This document shows positions 36,639-46,329 of a stretch of DNA of 64,000 nucleotides, in pieces. Position 1 is the first letter of the stretch. Each line of letters begins with the position of its first letter. This DNA comes from Acidobacteriota bacterium. Its GTDB lineage: Bacteria > Acidobacteriota > Blastocatellia > UBA7656. Location: the NCBI GenBank assembly GCA_040754075.1, contig JBFMDH010000004.1:1-64000 (forward strand), read 5' to 3'. The notes beneath the pieces are model-generated. The model made no database searches. It saw only the letters and a program-made list of their open reading frames with translations, and was not told the DNA's origin. The position numbers and the translations under genes are program-made.

Positions 36639-39600
36639 ATGAGCAATCGTTTGAAAACCTTCGTTGATTTTTTATTCAATAAACGAGTCCTGAGCGTAGG
36701 GGTGATGAGCATCATCGCCATTGCCGCTTTTGCATTCTTCCTTCACCGGGTTCGCGCAGCAGAAACCAATCTTGCGTCCGAAACGATGACCCAGGCGAAT
36801 CCACAATCGCCCGATAATGTCTGGAATTTTATTGATGAATCAACCATCGTTGTCCGAGGCGCGAGACAACTTATTCCGCAAAACTATCGAACCGTACAGT
36901 TGAATGAAACGGCACTGAGGCAGATTCTCACGCAAGCGCCTTTGGAGCGTACAGCAACTGCCGAACGCAGCAGCCTGGCGCTTACTTTGCCGATGCCGGA
37001 TGGCAGCTATTCGGTTTTTCGCATTGAAGAATCGCCAATTATGGAAGCGCCACTTGCCGCCGCGTTTCCCGAAATTAAAACCTATCGCGGGCAAGGCATT
37101 GATGACCCGACCGCGATCACACGTTTTGATTTTACGCCGACAGGTTTTCACGCGCAGATACTTTCCGAACGCGGCACGGTTTACATTGACCCCTACGCAA
37201 AAGACGACACGGCAAATTACCTTACCTATTTCAAAGCCGACTATCGCAACGACGCCAAAATTTTGCAGTGCTATTTCACGGGTGATGAAAAAGCGCAACA
37301 GAGCGCAGGTTCTGAAGTCGTCCCGAATGTTTCTAGCGGCACAACTTTAAGGACGTATCGTTTGGCGGTCGCCGCCTCAGGTGAATACACCGCTTTTCAT
37401 GGCGGCACAAAACCTTCAGCATTAGCGGCAATCACTACAACGGTGAATCGTGTGAATGGAATTTATGAGCGTGAACTGGCGGTTCGTCTGGTGTTAGTTG
37501 CGGGCGAAACCAACATCATATTTACCAACGCCGCTACAGACCCTTATAGCAACACCAGCAGTGATGCGACGACCAATCAAGGGGTGCTCGATCAAAGTCC
37601 GCCAAGCGGAATTGGTTCGGCTAATTACGATATTGGACACATTTTTAATACCGGTGGCGGAGGTCTGGCTTATTTCGGTGTCTGCAATGCGAGCTTTAAA
37701 GCAAGAGGCGTCACCGGCTCTCCTTCGCCGGTTGGCGACGCATTCGATGTTGATTATGTGGCTCACGAAATGGGACACCAGTTTCATGCAAATCACACCT
37801 TCAACGGTACAACCTCGAATTGTGGCGGCGGCAATCGTTCGGCATCGGCGGCGTATGAGCCGGGCAGCGGGTCAACGATTATGGCTTACGCGGGAATCTG
37901 CGGGTCACAAAATTTACAACCCAACAGCGATGATTATTTTCATGTGAAAAGTTTGCAGGAAATCGTCAGTTTCATCAGCACGACCTCCTGCGATGTTGAA
38001 ACCGCAACCGGCAATACCATCCCGACCGTAGGTGTAGGCGCGACCGTCACGATTCCCCAAAGCACGCCATTTACGTTGACCGCATCAGCGAGCGACCCCA
38101 ACGGCGATTCGTTGACCTATTGCTGGGAAGAATTTGATTTGGGTTCGCCGTCGCCGCCGGATTCCGATAGCGATGGCAGCGAGCGACCGATTTTCAGAAC
38201 CTTTAATCCAACCTCGAATCCTTCGCGCACCTTTCCGAAACTCGCAAACATTTTGAATAACACGACAACCATCGGTGAAGCCTTGCCGACGATTTCGCGC
38301 ACCATGAATTTTCAAGTAACGGTTCGCGACAATCGCGTGGGCGGTGGCGGCATCAACACCGCCATACAGCAGGTGGTTGTTTCATCTGCCGCGGGACCTT
38401 TTCTGGTGACGCAACCCAATACGGCTGTGACCTGGCAAGGCGGAACCCTACAGACCATCACCTGGGATGTGGCGAATACCAATGCGGCTCCGGTGAATGC
38501 GGCGAATGTCAAAATTTCATTGTCAACCGATGGCGGCAATACATTTCCTATTGTGATTTTGGCAAGCACCCCCAATGACGGCAGTGAATTGATTACCGTT
38601 CCTAATAATCCAACCTCGACGGCGCGCCTCAAAATCGAGGCTGTCGGCAATGTGTTTTTCGATTTATCGAATCAAAATTTCACCATCACGGCGGGCAGCA
38701 GTTGCAGTTATTCGATTAACCCGACCAGTCAAAATTATCCGGCAACCGGCGGTAGCGGCAGCATCACGTTGACCACGCAAAGCGGATGCGCGTGGACGGC
38801 GGTGAGCAATGACGGGTTCATTACGATTACTTCTGCGGGAAGCGGTAGCGGCAGCGCGACGGTGAATTACACGGTTGCGGCGAATGCCACGACCAATCAA
38901 CGCACGGGAACCCTGACGATTGCTGGGCAGACTTTTACCGTGACGCAGGACGCGGCAAGCGGCGGTGGTTGCACTTATACGATTACGCCGACGACCGCAT
39001 TGTTTGGCGCAGGCAGCGGCAGCGGCAGTGTGAATGTCGTCACTACGGCTTCGTGTGGCTGGACAGCAACGAGTAACACTTCCTGGCTCACGATTACCAC
39101 AGGCGCAAGTGGCACGGGCAATGGCACGGTGAATTATTCGGTTTCGACAAATCCCGGTTCAACGCAACGCATCGGGACTTTGACGATTGCCGGGCAGACC
39201 TTCACGGTAACGCAAATCGGTGCGGGTTGCGTCACCGCGCTTACTCCCATCAGTGCTAACTACACGACGGCTGGTGGTTCTTTACAACTTAGAATTGATG
39301 CGGGAAGCGCCTGTTCGTGGACGATTACCAACGTTCCCGCGTGGGTGTCATTTGCCAGCACGAGCGGAACCGGAACCCGAAAAATCAGTTACAGCGTATC
39401 GGCAAATAGCGGCGCAGCGCGTCACGCCGACATCATCATCAGCGGACGCATTCATGCCATTAATCAAGCGGGTACGAGCGGCGGCAGTTGTACTTATTCA
39501 ATCAACCCCACCAGCCAGAGTTTTACCGCAACTGGTGGCGGTGGCAGCGCGACGGTGACGACACAAGCAGGTTGTAACTGGATAGCGACAAGTAACGACA

Positions 39601-40277
39601 GTTGGATTCAAATTACTTCGGGCGCGAGCGGCAGCGGAACCGGGGTTGTGAATTTCACGGTGGCGAATAATCCCGGCACCAGTTCGCGAATCGGCACGTT
39701 GACCATCGCCGGTCAAACTTTCACCGTATCGCAATCGGGAAGCACGCCGTCTTGTAGTTACACTATCAATCCGACCAGTCAAAGTTTTACCGCAAGCGGC
39801 GGCGGCAGCAGCGTGAATGTGACCACGCAATCGGGATGTAACTGGACCGCCGTGAGCAATGACGGATGGCTCAGCATCACCTCAGGCGCGGGCGGTACGG
39901 GCAGTGGCATCGTGAATTTTTCAGTGAGCGCCAATAGCAGCACGAGTTCGCGCACCGGAACCCTGACGATTGCCGGGCAGACGTTTACAGTCACGCAATC
40001 GGGCGCAACCCCATCTTGCAGTTATGCAATTTCACCGACCAGCAAGAATGTCAGTTATGGTCAGGTATCCAGCGCCGTTTCGGTGACAGCAACCGCCGGT
40101 TGCAGTTGGACAGCCGCGAGTAATGTGAGTTGGATAACCGTCAACTTCGGTGCGAGCGGTACGGGTAACGGCAGCGTCGGTTACACCGTCCTGGCAAATC
40201 CGAATCGCGTGTCGCGCAGCGGCACCGTAACGATTGCCGGAAAAACTTTCACTATCAATCAAGCGGCTCGTCCGTAA
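36639..40277 (+). CDS. Exported metzincin (M12B-like) protease with six BACON repeats
   Basis: The 1212-residue product has an N-terminal transmembrane/signal segment (residues about 18-40), a propeptide-like region, then a metzincin domain with HEXXHXXXXXH: His376, Glu377, His380 and His386 in [11 protein letters not shown], and a Met-turn STIMAYAG. After a beta-rich region come six about 88-residue BACON-like repeats from residue 689, each opening with Cys-x-Tyr or similar plus NPTSQ(S/N)(F/Y), a central GCxWTA(V/T)SN and a [12 protein letters not shown](T/S)Q end. BACON domains often bind carbohydrate or mucin-like surfaces. It is probably secreted; substrate unknown. A long transcription unit alone. 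Confidence 0.9.
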   Translation: MSNRLKTFVDFLFNKRVLSVGVMSIIAIAAFAFFLHRVRAAETNLASETMTQANPQSPDNVWNFIDESTIVVRGARQLIPQNYRTVQLNETALRQILTQAPLERTATAERSSLALTLPMPDGSYSVFRIEESPIMEAPLAAAFPEIKTYRGQGIDDPTAITRFDFTPTGFHAQILSERGTVYIDPYAKDDTANYLTYFKADYRNDAKILQCYFTGDEKAQQSAGSEVVPNVSSGTTLRTYRLAVAASGEYTAFHGGTKPSALAAITTTVNRVNGIYERELAVRLVLVAGETNIIFTNAATDPYSNTSSDATTNQGVLDQSPPSGIGSANYDIGHIFNTGGGGLAYFGVCNASFKARGVTGSPSPVGDAFDVDYVAHEMGHQFHANHTFNGTTSNCGGGNRSASAAYEPGSGSTIMAYAGICGSQNLQPNSDDYFHVKSLQEIVSFISTTSCDVETATGNTIPTVGVGATVTIPQSTPFTLTASASDPNGDSLTYCWEEFDLGSPSPPDSDSDGSERPIFRTFNPTSNPSRTFPKLANILNNTTTIGEALPTISRTMNFQVTVRDNRVGGGGINTAIQQVVVSSAAGPFLVTQPNTAVTWQGGTLQTITWDVANTNAAPVNAANVKISLSTDGGNTFPIVILASTPNDGSELITVPNNPTSTARLKIEAVGNVFFDLSNQNFTITAGSSCSYSINPTSQNYPATGGSGSITLTTQSGCAWTAVSNDGFITITSAGSGSGSATVNYTVAANATTNQRTGTLTIAGQTFTVTQDAASGGGCTYTITPTTALFGAGSGSGSVNVVTTASCGWTATSNTSWLTITTGASGTGNGTVNYSVSTNPGSTQRIGTLTIAGQTFTVTQIGAGCVTALTPISANYTTAGGSLQLRIDAGSACSWTITNVPAWVSFASTSGTGTRKISYSVSANSGAARHADIIISGRIHAINQAGTSGGSCTYSINPTSQSFTATGGGGSATVTTQAGCNWIATSNDSWIQITSGASGSGTGVVNFTVANNPGTSSRIGTLTIAGQTFTVSQSGSTPSCSYTINPTSQSFTASGGGSSVNVTTQSGCNWTAVSNDGWLSITSGAGGTGSGIVNFSVSANSSTSSRTGTLTIAGQTFTVTQSGATPSCSYAISPTSKNVSYGQVSSAVSVTATAGCSWTAASNVSWITVNFGASGTGNGSVGYTVLANPNRVSRSGTVTIAGKTFTINQAARP
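38700..40270 (+). repeat. Tandem BACON-domain coding repeats
   Basis: Six imperfect repeats of about 260 bases code the C-terminal BACON domains. Repeats 4 and 5 (39484-40007) are the most alike at DNA level; repeats 3 and 6 are most divergent. This suggests expansion by unequal recombination. Confidence 0.85.
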
Positions 40278-40290
40278 TCAAGAGTGAATT

Positions 40291-40333
40291 AAAAGACGAA
40301 GCAATGATTCACGAATTGCTTCGTCTTTTAATT
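40291..40333 (+). terminator. Intrinsic terminator after metalloprotease
   Basis: AAAAGACGAAGCAAT (40291-40305) pairs perfectly with ATTGCTTCGTCTTTT (40315-40329) over a 9-base loop, ending in T4-A2-T3. Stem of 15. An ATG at 40304 inside this stem is not a likely start. Confidence 0.85.
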
Positions 40334-40429
40334 TGCGCCGTGCTCGACGCTAATTCCAAAACCCGCTTTGCGATTCGCCCAAATGCTCAGGCAGAATGTT
40401 CTTTCAGCGAAAGAATCATTTACCGACTT

Positions 40430-41200
40430 ATGAAAGAAGACAATCCGCATCACCTTTCAACATTGATTCCGCATCATTCAACCTCGGCAAATTCATTACC
40501 GCGTGTGCTGTTATTCGATATTGACGGCACGTTGATTCGCGCCGCCCGCCGTCCTGAGTATCGCGGATTGATACACGGCATGCTCACAGATATTTTCGGA
40601 ACCTGCGGGCGCATCGCCGAAGTCGATTTCGCGGGGCGCACAGACCTTTCGATTTATCGCGAGGCGTTGGAATGCGAAGGCATCACGATGCAGGTGATAC
40701 GTGAACGCTTGCCGTTGATTGAAAAGCGCATGGTTGAAATTCTCCATAGTCTGTCTGAAACCGGCACCGTCTTTTATCTCTGTCGAGGGGTGCGCGAATT
40801 GCTCGACGCCATTCAAAACGAAGCGGAAAAATTTCTTCCCAGTCTGCTCACCGGCAATGTTGAAAGCCTCGCCGAAGCCAAACTCCGGCACGTTGACATC
40901 TGGCACTATTTTAAAGGGCGTGGCGCGTTTGGCAGTGATGATGAAAACCGCGACCACCTGCCGGCAATCGCCGCTGAGCGTCTCAGCGAACATAGCGGAT
41001 TAGCGATAGCACCCGAACAATTCATTATCATCGGCGATACGCCGCGCGACATTGCTTGCGCCAGACATTTCGGCGCAAAGGTGCTTGCGGTCGCCACCGG
41101 TGTTCACAGCGTCGAACAACTGAGCGCCTGCGCGCCCGATGCGGTGCTGAAAGATTTAAACGATACGGAGCAGGTATTGAATTTGCTCAACGAAATTTGA
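40430..41200 (+). CDS. HAD-superfamily hydrolase (phosphoglycolate phosphatase-like)
   Basis: The start is placed at ATG 40430 (256 residues) because the upstream in-frame ATG at 40304 is inside a terminator stem. Motif I is LLFDIDGTLI, motif II probably SLLTGNV, and motif IV FIIIGDTPRDIACAR, which fits a HAD phosphatase with a helical cap. Substrate unknown. It follows the terminator and has no strong Shine-Dalgarno. Confidence 0.85.
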   Translation: MKEDNPHHLSTLIPHHSTSANSLPRVLLFDIDGTLIRAARRPEYRGLIHGMLTDIFGTCGRIAEVDFAGRTDLSIYREALECEGITMQVIRERLPLIEKRMVEILHSLSETGTVFYLCRGVRELLDAIQNEAEKFLPSLLTGNVESLAEAKLRHVDIWHYFKGRGAFGSDDENRDHLPAIAAERLSEHSGLAIAPEQFIIIGDTPRDIACARHFGAKVLAVATGVHSVEQLSACAPDAVLKDLNDTEQVLNLLNEI

Positions 41201-41317
41201 GCCTTGAGACATTATCCCGGTTGAAGATAGAAACAGGCGAGCGTATGATGTGGCTATCGTAAATCGGACTGCACGCAGATGGGATAACACGGATATTTTC
41301 GCTTTACCGGTGAACTG

Positions 41318-42274
41318 ATGAAAAAAGGTCTCGCCCCATCTCTCCTGTCTATCTTGATTGCCTTGAACTTGCCGATATGCAGTTTTCCTTTTCAGCAACA
41401 GCCGCCTTCAGATGACCGTTCGCAAAAATCAACAAAGCCTGCCGACGCGCAAAAACCGGACGATAAAGTCCGCTTGCAGGCAAACCTCGTGAGCCTCATT
41501 GTGACGGTGACTGACCCGTATGGTCGGTTTGTCACAGGATTGGATAAAGAACATTTTGAGATTTATGACAACAATGTAAAACAGGACATTGCCATGTTTT
41601 CCGATGAAGATGCGCCGATTACGCTGGGCATTATTTATGATGTGTCGGGTTCGATGGGCAATTTAACCACCCGCTCATTTGAAGTTCTGAAAAAATTCTT
41701 TTATACCTCGCACGATGATGACGAATATTTCGTCGTAGCTTTTAATAACAAGCCACAACTGGTTCAGGACTTCACCATGATGCCCGAAGAAATTTTGAGC
41801 CGCACCATCTTTGTTAAAGCCAAAGGTAGCACGGCGCTATATGATGCGGTCTATCTGGCGGCGGAAAAAGCCAAACAGGGACGCCATCCGAAAAAAGCTC
41901 TCCTGTTGCTGTCTGATGGCTTGGAAAACAACAGCCGCTATTCACTCAAAGAGTTGAAAAATATGTTGAAGGAAGCCGATGTGCAGATTTATTGTGTCGG
42001 TTTCAGTTCGATGATTGAAGGCTCATACACTTTGAAATATCTCGCTGAACTCACCGGCGGACGCGCTTTCTTTCCGGCTGATGATAATGAAGTGGGCGAC
42101 CTTTATACACGCATGGCAATTATGTTGCGGCGGCAGTATGCTATTGGCTTTTATCCCTCGGATACATCGAGCGGCAATAAATGGCATGATGTGAAAATCA
42201 AAATCAACGCCCCGAAAGGATTGGGGCGCATTTCGCTCTACTATAAAAAAGGCTACCAGGCTTTCGCGCCGTAA
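41318..42274 (+). CDS. Exported VWFA-related acidobacterial protein (first copy)
   Basis: The 318-residue product has a signal peptide (residues 1-25), then VSLIVTVTDPYGRFVTGLDKE, the 'VWFA-related acidobacterial' opening, and a von Willebrand A domain with a complete MIDAS: Asp108, Ser110 and Ser112 in DVSGSM, then a later DGLENNSRYS loop. The C-terminus (SLYYKKGYQAF) is the usual end. Likely an extracytoplasmic adhesion or binding protein. A longer sister gene follows at 42441. Confidence 0.87.
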   Translation: MKKGLAPSLLSILIALNLPICSFPFQQQPPSDDRSQKSTKPADAQKPDDKVRLQANLVSLIVTVTDPYGRFVTGLDKEHFEIYDNNVKQDIAMFSDEDAPITLGIIYDVSGSMGNLTTRSFEVLKKFFYTSHDDDEYFVVAFNNKPQLVQDFTMMPEEILSRTIFVKAKGSTALYDAVYLAAEKAKQGRHPKKALLLLSDGLENNSRYSLKELKNMLKEADVQIYCVGFSSMIEGSYTLKYLAELTGGRAFFPADDNEVGDLYTRMAIMLRRQYAIGFYPSDTSSGNKWHDVKIKINAPKGLGRISLYYKKGYQAFAP

Positions 42275-42440
42275 ATTTAGGTTGAACATCGTCAGGTTCG
42301 TACCACCTGAGCGGGCGGCACTGACAAAATGGATTTCCGATGATTCGGAATAAACCCGCAAGCTTTCGCCATTTTAGTTTGTGAAGCAGCGTCCGGGTGT
42401 TCATTAGATGAAGTAAACTTGCCTGCACATGGAGGCTTTG

Positions 42441-44687
42441 ATGAAATTACGTTCGTTACTATCTGTTGCTCTTTCGCTGCTGTTTTTGATTTCGACCTTC
42501 GCCAAACCGCAAACCGAAAAACCTAAAGATAATCCTCCACCGTCGCAGAGTGAAAAGACCCCGGTTCAAACTCATCCGGCTGAACAGGAAGATGTTGTCA
42601 AACTCGGCGTCACGCTGGTGCAGGTAGACGCCGTGGTGACCGACAAAAATGGTAAATATATCAATGACCTCAAACCCGAAGATTTTGAAATTTATGAAGA
42701 CGGTCGTAAACAACAGATAACCAATTTTTCTTATGTTGCAATCGCTACCAAAGCCCCCGCAAAAATTGAAAGCAATAAAACGGACAATAAAAATGCAGCG
42801 ATTATTCCGCCTACACGATTACGCCCCGAACAGGTGGGACGCACGATTGCGCTGGTGGTTGATGATTTGAGCCTGTCCTTTGAAAGCACCCATCATGTGC
42901 GCCAGACGTTGAAAAAATTCGTTGACCAGCAGATGCAACCGGGCGATCTGGTCGCCATCATTCGCACGGGCGCGGGTATGGGCGCTTTGCAACAATTCAC
43001 TTCCGATAAACGCCAACTCTATGCGGCAATCGAGCGCGTCCGCTGGAATATGAACGGGGCGGGCGGCATTTCGGCTTTTGCGCCGATTGAACAGACGCCT
43101 GAAGAGCAAGCCCAGCAGACCTTGAATCGTGAAAGAGAAGCGCGCGGAACGCGGTCTGCAAATGACGAGCAACGCGAACGCCGCAGCGGTGATATTGACC
43201 AGTTTCGCGAAGAGATTTTTTCGGTCGGAACGCTTGGCGCATTGAATTTCATTGTGCGCGGTTTGCGCGATTTGCCCGGACGTAAATCGGTGATTCTGTT
43301 TTCGGATGGCATCAGTTTGTTTACCAGAGGCGAAAATAATATTCGCGTCGTCGAAGCCATGCGCCGTTTGACCGATTTAGCCAATCGCGCGGCGGTGGTC
43401 GTTTACACCATTGATGCGCGCGGTCTGGTGGTGACGGGTCCGACCGCCGCGGACAATTTCAATGGACTCTCGCAACAGGAAGTCAGCAATCGTTTACAGG
43501 AACGCGACGATAAACTTTTTGAATCCCAGCAAGGTTTAAATTATCTGGCTTACCAAACGGGCGGCTTTTTTCTGCGTAACTCAAATGATTTAACCAAAGG
43601 TGTCACGCGCGCGCTCGAAGACCAGCAAGGTTATTACTTGCTGGGCTACATTCCCCAGGATTCGACCTTTAAACCGGTCGCCGGTCGCAGGGCTTTTCAT
43701 AAACTGACTATCAAAGTGAAACGCCCGGATTTATCGGTGCGCTATCGCACGGGGTTTTACGGCATTCCTGACGTTGAAGCAAAGCCGGCGAGTCGCACAC
43801 CCGAACAACGAATTGTTTCGGCATTGATTTCACCATTTGCTTCGGGAGATGTGCCACTCAGGCTGACTTCGCTTTTCGGGTATGACGAAAAAATCGGGCA
43901 CTTTATGCGGTCGTTGTTGCATATAGACACCCGCGCATTGAAATACACCGAGGAAGCCAATGGCAATAAAAAAGCGGTGGTAGACATTGCCGCAGTGACC
44001 TTCAAAGATGATGGCAAGCCCATTGACCAATTCCTGCGCAGCTATGCCATCGGAGTAACGCAGTTGAATTTCGAGCGCTTCACCAAACAGGGGTTGATTT
44101 ACTCAATCATTCTGCCGGTGAAAAAGCCTGGCGCATATCAACTGCGCGTCGCTGTACGCGACGAAAATTCCGGGCTGCTGGGTTCCGCCAATCAATTCAT
44201 CGAAGTGCCGGATGTCAAGAAAGGGCGACTGACAGTTTCAGGAATAACCGCGCAAGGGTACAGCGCCGCAAATGCCAGGGCTGCGGCTGCAAACACCGAC
44301 CCGGCATTGCTTGCGAAAGAAAGCGCGCAGGTTTTAACCGAAGACCATCCGCAATGGGGTCCGGCTTTGCGCCGCTTTGAAAACAGCATGGAATTGTCAT
44401 ACTCGTTTTTAATTTACAATGCCAGGTTGGATGATAAAACGCGCCAGCCACAAATCGAAGCGCAAGTCATTTTGTGGAAAGACGGCACGGCGATTTACAG
44501 AGGGCATCCCGCTATGCTCGATATTGACCCGAGCCAGGATTTGAAGCGGATATTGACCGGCGGACGTTTGAATTTTACGAAGCTTGATGTCGGTGAGTAT
44601 GTTTTGCAGGTGCTGGTTACCGATAAACTCGCCAAAGAGAAGTATCGCACCGCTACGCAATGGGTTGATTTTGAAATCGTGAAATAG
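42441..44687 (+). CDS. Exported VWFA-related acidobacterial protein (second copy)
   Basis: Start at the ATG 42441, with GGAGG 6 bases upstream, gives 748 residues; an earlier ATG (42429) overlaps that site. A signal peptide (1-22) is followed by the opening LVQVDAVVTDKNGKYINDLKPE, a VWA domain with Asp142, Ser144 and Ser146 (DDLSLS) and a variant MIDAS, then a long C-terminal half of beta-rich modules. The extra C-terminal region (about residues 440-748) is absent from the first copy. Role not known. Confidence 0.83.
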   Translation: MKLRSLLSVALSLLFLISTFAKPQTEKPKDNPPPSQSEKTPVQTHPAEQEDVVKLGVTLVQVDAVVTDKNGKYINDLKPEDFEIYEDGRKQQITNFSYVAIATKAPAKIESNKTDNKNAAIIPPTRLRPEQVGRTIALVVDDLSLSFESTHHVRQTLKKFVDQQMQPGDLVAIIRTGAGMGALQQFTSDKRQLYAAIERVRWNMNGAGGISAFAPIEQTPEEQAQQTLNREREARGTRSANDEQRERRSGDIDQFREEIFSVGTLGALNFIVRGLRDLPGRKSVILFSDGISLFTRGENNIRVVEAMRRLTDLANRAAVVVYTIDARGLVVTGPTAADNFNGLSQQEVSNRLQERDDKLFESQQGLNYLAYQTGGFFLRNSNDLTKGVTRALEDQQGYYLLGYIPQDSTFKPVAGRRAFHKLTIKVKRPDLSVRYRTGFYGIPDVEAKPASRTPEQRIVSALISPFASGDVPLRLTSLFGYDEKIGHFMRSLLHIDTRALKYTEEANGNKKAVVDIAAVTFKDDGKPIDQFLRSYAIGVTQLNFERFTKQGLIYSIILPVKKPGAYQLRVAVRDENSGLLGSANQFIEVPDVKKGRLTVSGITAQGYSAANARAAAANTDPALLAKESAQVLTEDHPQWGPALRRFENSMELSYSFLIYNARLDDKTRQPQIEAQVILWKDGTAIYRGHPAMLDIDPSQDLKRILTGGRLNFTKLDVGEYVLQVLVTDKLAKEKYRTATQWVDFEIVK

Positions 44688-44731
44688 CCTTGAATGACAA
44701 ATGAGCGGTGACTGAGCGCCTGGCAGGTCGT

Positions 44732-44737
44732 TATAAT
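44732..44737 (+). promoter_or_regulatory. -10 box for a leaderless glycosyltransferase transcript
   Basis: A perfect TATAAT at 44732-44737 ends 7 bases before the ATG at 44745. Transcription would start at or next to this ATG. No clear -35. Confidence 0.5.
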
Positions 44738-44744
44738 CTAGGTG

Positions 44745-45743
44745 ATGGCAAATGACCCGCGAGCAATTTTAGTTGTCGATGTCGTGCCTTTCGGCAAATC
44801 GCTTTTGATGTTACCGGCGATTCGGGCGCTGAGAGCCAGATACCCGCAGGCATTGATTTCGGTGGCGTCAAATAGCGGCATCAGTGATTTACTCGGTGAA
44901 ACTCAGATGGTTGATGAAACCATCGACCTCGGAATTATCAAACCGAACGAGCAAAGTTATGGCGGGGCAATGAAACGGCTGATTCGCCTGATGACCAAAA
45001 CCCGTCGTCAATTTGATTGGGCGATAGATTTTTCACCGAGACTGGAAACCCAAATCGCTTCCAGACTCAGTTGGCGCACCCGCCATATTACCCCTGCGCG
45101 ACTTTCCAACGTGCTGGATTTATTTATCAAACGCGAAAGTTCAACGACGGCTGATCATCTTGATGAATGTGCCAGCGCACTCAAAAAAATCGGCATCAAA
45201 CAAATCGATACGAAATTTTCGCTGCCGGTTTCCAATGAAGAGAGTTTGCGATTTGAAGATTCGGTGTTTCGCAAAGAGACCCGGCACGGCGAACCGATTG
45301 TGGTGTGCTATACCTCGCTTGCGGGCGGCGCGGATGCCTGGGATTTTGAAAAATTCACCGAAACCGCGCATCGCCTTTATCATAACTTCAAAGCGCGAAT
45401 GGTTATTTTGGATGAACCTTTTACCAATGATTTTACGAAAGAGATGAAAAGCGTTTTGCCGCCGAAAGCCGTTTCTTTGAATTCACCGACCGCGATGCAA
45501 TTTGCGGCAGTCATCGCGCGTTCAAGTTTGGTGATTACCGATGATCGTGGGGTAGCCAAACTGGCGGCGGATTTTGATGCGCCGGTTATTGAAATTGCCG
45601 ATTCGCCTTCGGCATATGCCGAAGATTCGGATTATCGTGTATTGGTTTCGTCGTCGCCTTCGCGGGTCACCACCGAGGCGGTTTTTGAATCGGCAAGTGA
45701 GTTGATTCAATCGGGGCGCACGGCATCTTTGCTGAGGCGTTAA
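44745..45743 (+). CDS. Glycosyltransferase family 9 (heptosyltransferase-like)
   Basis: The 332-residue product has ILVVDVVPFGKSLLMLPAIRAL and ALISVASNSGISDLLGE in the N-terminal Rossmann half, and a second half with VVCYTSLAGGADAWDFEKF and LVITDDRGVAKLAADFDAPV, as in the family 9 (GT-B) fold. Such enzymes add heptose or other sugars to lipopolysaccharide core. The start is taken at the ATG 44745, directly after a GTG at 44742; a TATAAT box immediately precedes, suggesting leaderless initiation. Confidence 0.8.
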   Translation: MANDPRAILVVDVVPFGKSLLMLPAIRALRARYPQALISVASNSGISDLLGETQMVDETIDLGIIKPNEQSYGGAMKRLIRLMTKTRRQFDWAIDFSPRLETQIASRLSWRTRHITPARLSNVLDLFIKRESSTTADHLDECASALKKIGIKQIDTKFSLPVSNEESLRFEDSVFRKETRHGEPIVVCYTSLAGGADAWDFEKFTETAHRLYHNFKARMVILDEPFTNDFTKEMKSVLPPKAVSLNSPTAMQFAAVIARSSLVITDDRGVAKLAADFDAPVIEIADSPSAYAEDSDYRVLVSSSPSRVTTEAVFESASELIQSGRTASLLRR

Positions 45744-45779
45744 AGAAAAATCGAGAATTGTCAAAGCGCAGAATCAGGC

Positions 45780-45809
45780 TTACACTAATTTTGTGAGTTG
45801 AGTTATAAT
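45780..45809 (+). promoter_or_regulatory. Promoter of the small membrane protein
   Basis: -35 TTACAC (45780-45785), 18-base spacer, -10 TATAAT (45804-45809). Transcript would start near 45816 and carries a leader of about 79 bases. Confidence 0.6.
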
Positions 45810-45832
45810 CGCCTCGCAGTCAGTTTCAGGAG

Positions 45833-45856
45833 CCGCATTTAAAAATGCGGAAGTTT
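45833..45856 (+). promoter_or_regulatory. Leader hairpin with T-run
   Basis: CCGCATTT (45833-45840) and AAATGCGG (45843-45850) form a perfect stem over a 2-base gap (practical loop 4-6 bases), followed by AAGTTTTT. It resembles a weak terminator within the leader of the small membrane protein gene. Confidence 0.5.
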
Positions 45857-45894
45857 TTGGCTTGTTTCTTTGTTAACCGAATAAGGAGGGAGCC

Positions 45895-46104
45895 ATGAAA
45901 AATGTGCTTATGTTAGTTGGACTGATTTCGCTGCTTGTTGGTGGCTATTTCCTGTATCAGTACATGTACACCGCAGGCGAAGGCTACGGCAGGCTTTACA
46001 CTGCTCTGGGTATTTTCCTGGTTTCTCTGGTTTGCTGGGGAATTTACTTCTTCCAGAAGTTTAAGGAAGAAGGCGAACAGGACATCAGTATTACAAAATT
46101 CTGA
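45895..46104 (+). CDS. Small two-helix membrane protein
   Basis: The 69-residue product (KNVLMLVGLISLLVGGYFLY start) has two hydrophobic helices at about residues 3-22 and 36-56, an aromatic/glycine-rich short link (YTAGEGYGRLY) and a charged tail with KFKEEGEQD. No family is recognised. An AAGGAGG lies 6 bases before the ATG, and it has its own promoter. Expression is probably real; function unknown. Confidence 0.7.
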   Translation: MKNVLMLVGLISLLVGGYFLYQYMYTAGEGYGRLYTALGIFLVSLVCWGIYFFQKFKEEGEQDISITKF

Positions 46105-46163
46105 ACGCGTTTTAACTTAGCAAACTGTCGGGAAACAAATATCCAAACCGACCAGCATTGATG

Positions 46164-46239
46164 CCCCTGCTGGTAACGCGGTCTAATTTTTGTTTAAAGG
46201 ACGGCGTTACAGCAGGGGTTCAATACCCCCGATTTTTTT
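46164..46239 (+). terminator. Nested hairpins with T-run after the small membrane gene
   Basis: A large stem pairs CCCCTGCTGGTAACGC (46164-46179, one bulge) with GCGTTACAGCAGGGG (46204-46218). A second short stem, GGGGT (46215-46219) with ACCCC (46225-46229), precedes T7 at 46233-46239. Both use GGGG at 46215-46218, so they cannot form at once. It may be a plain terminator or an attenuator for the next gene. Confidence 0.7.
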
Positions 46240-46329
46240 ATCCCCCGTGAGAGCATTTATTGGACAAGCAATCGTCTATCTTCCAAAACTCAAGCTTATT
46301 ATTACGAAACAGGAGACCTTGAAATCATC

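Noticed and set aside
40304-40429. Longer start for the HAD hydrolase
   Set aside because: The ATG lies inside a 15-bp terminator stem and the added residues are unlike the family.
46204-46240. GGGGTTCAATACCCC looked like a tRNA or tmRNA T-arm
   Set aside because: No acceptor partner, no anticodon or D-arm upstream and no CCA; it fits better as a terminator stem.
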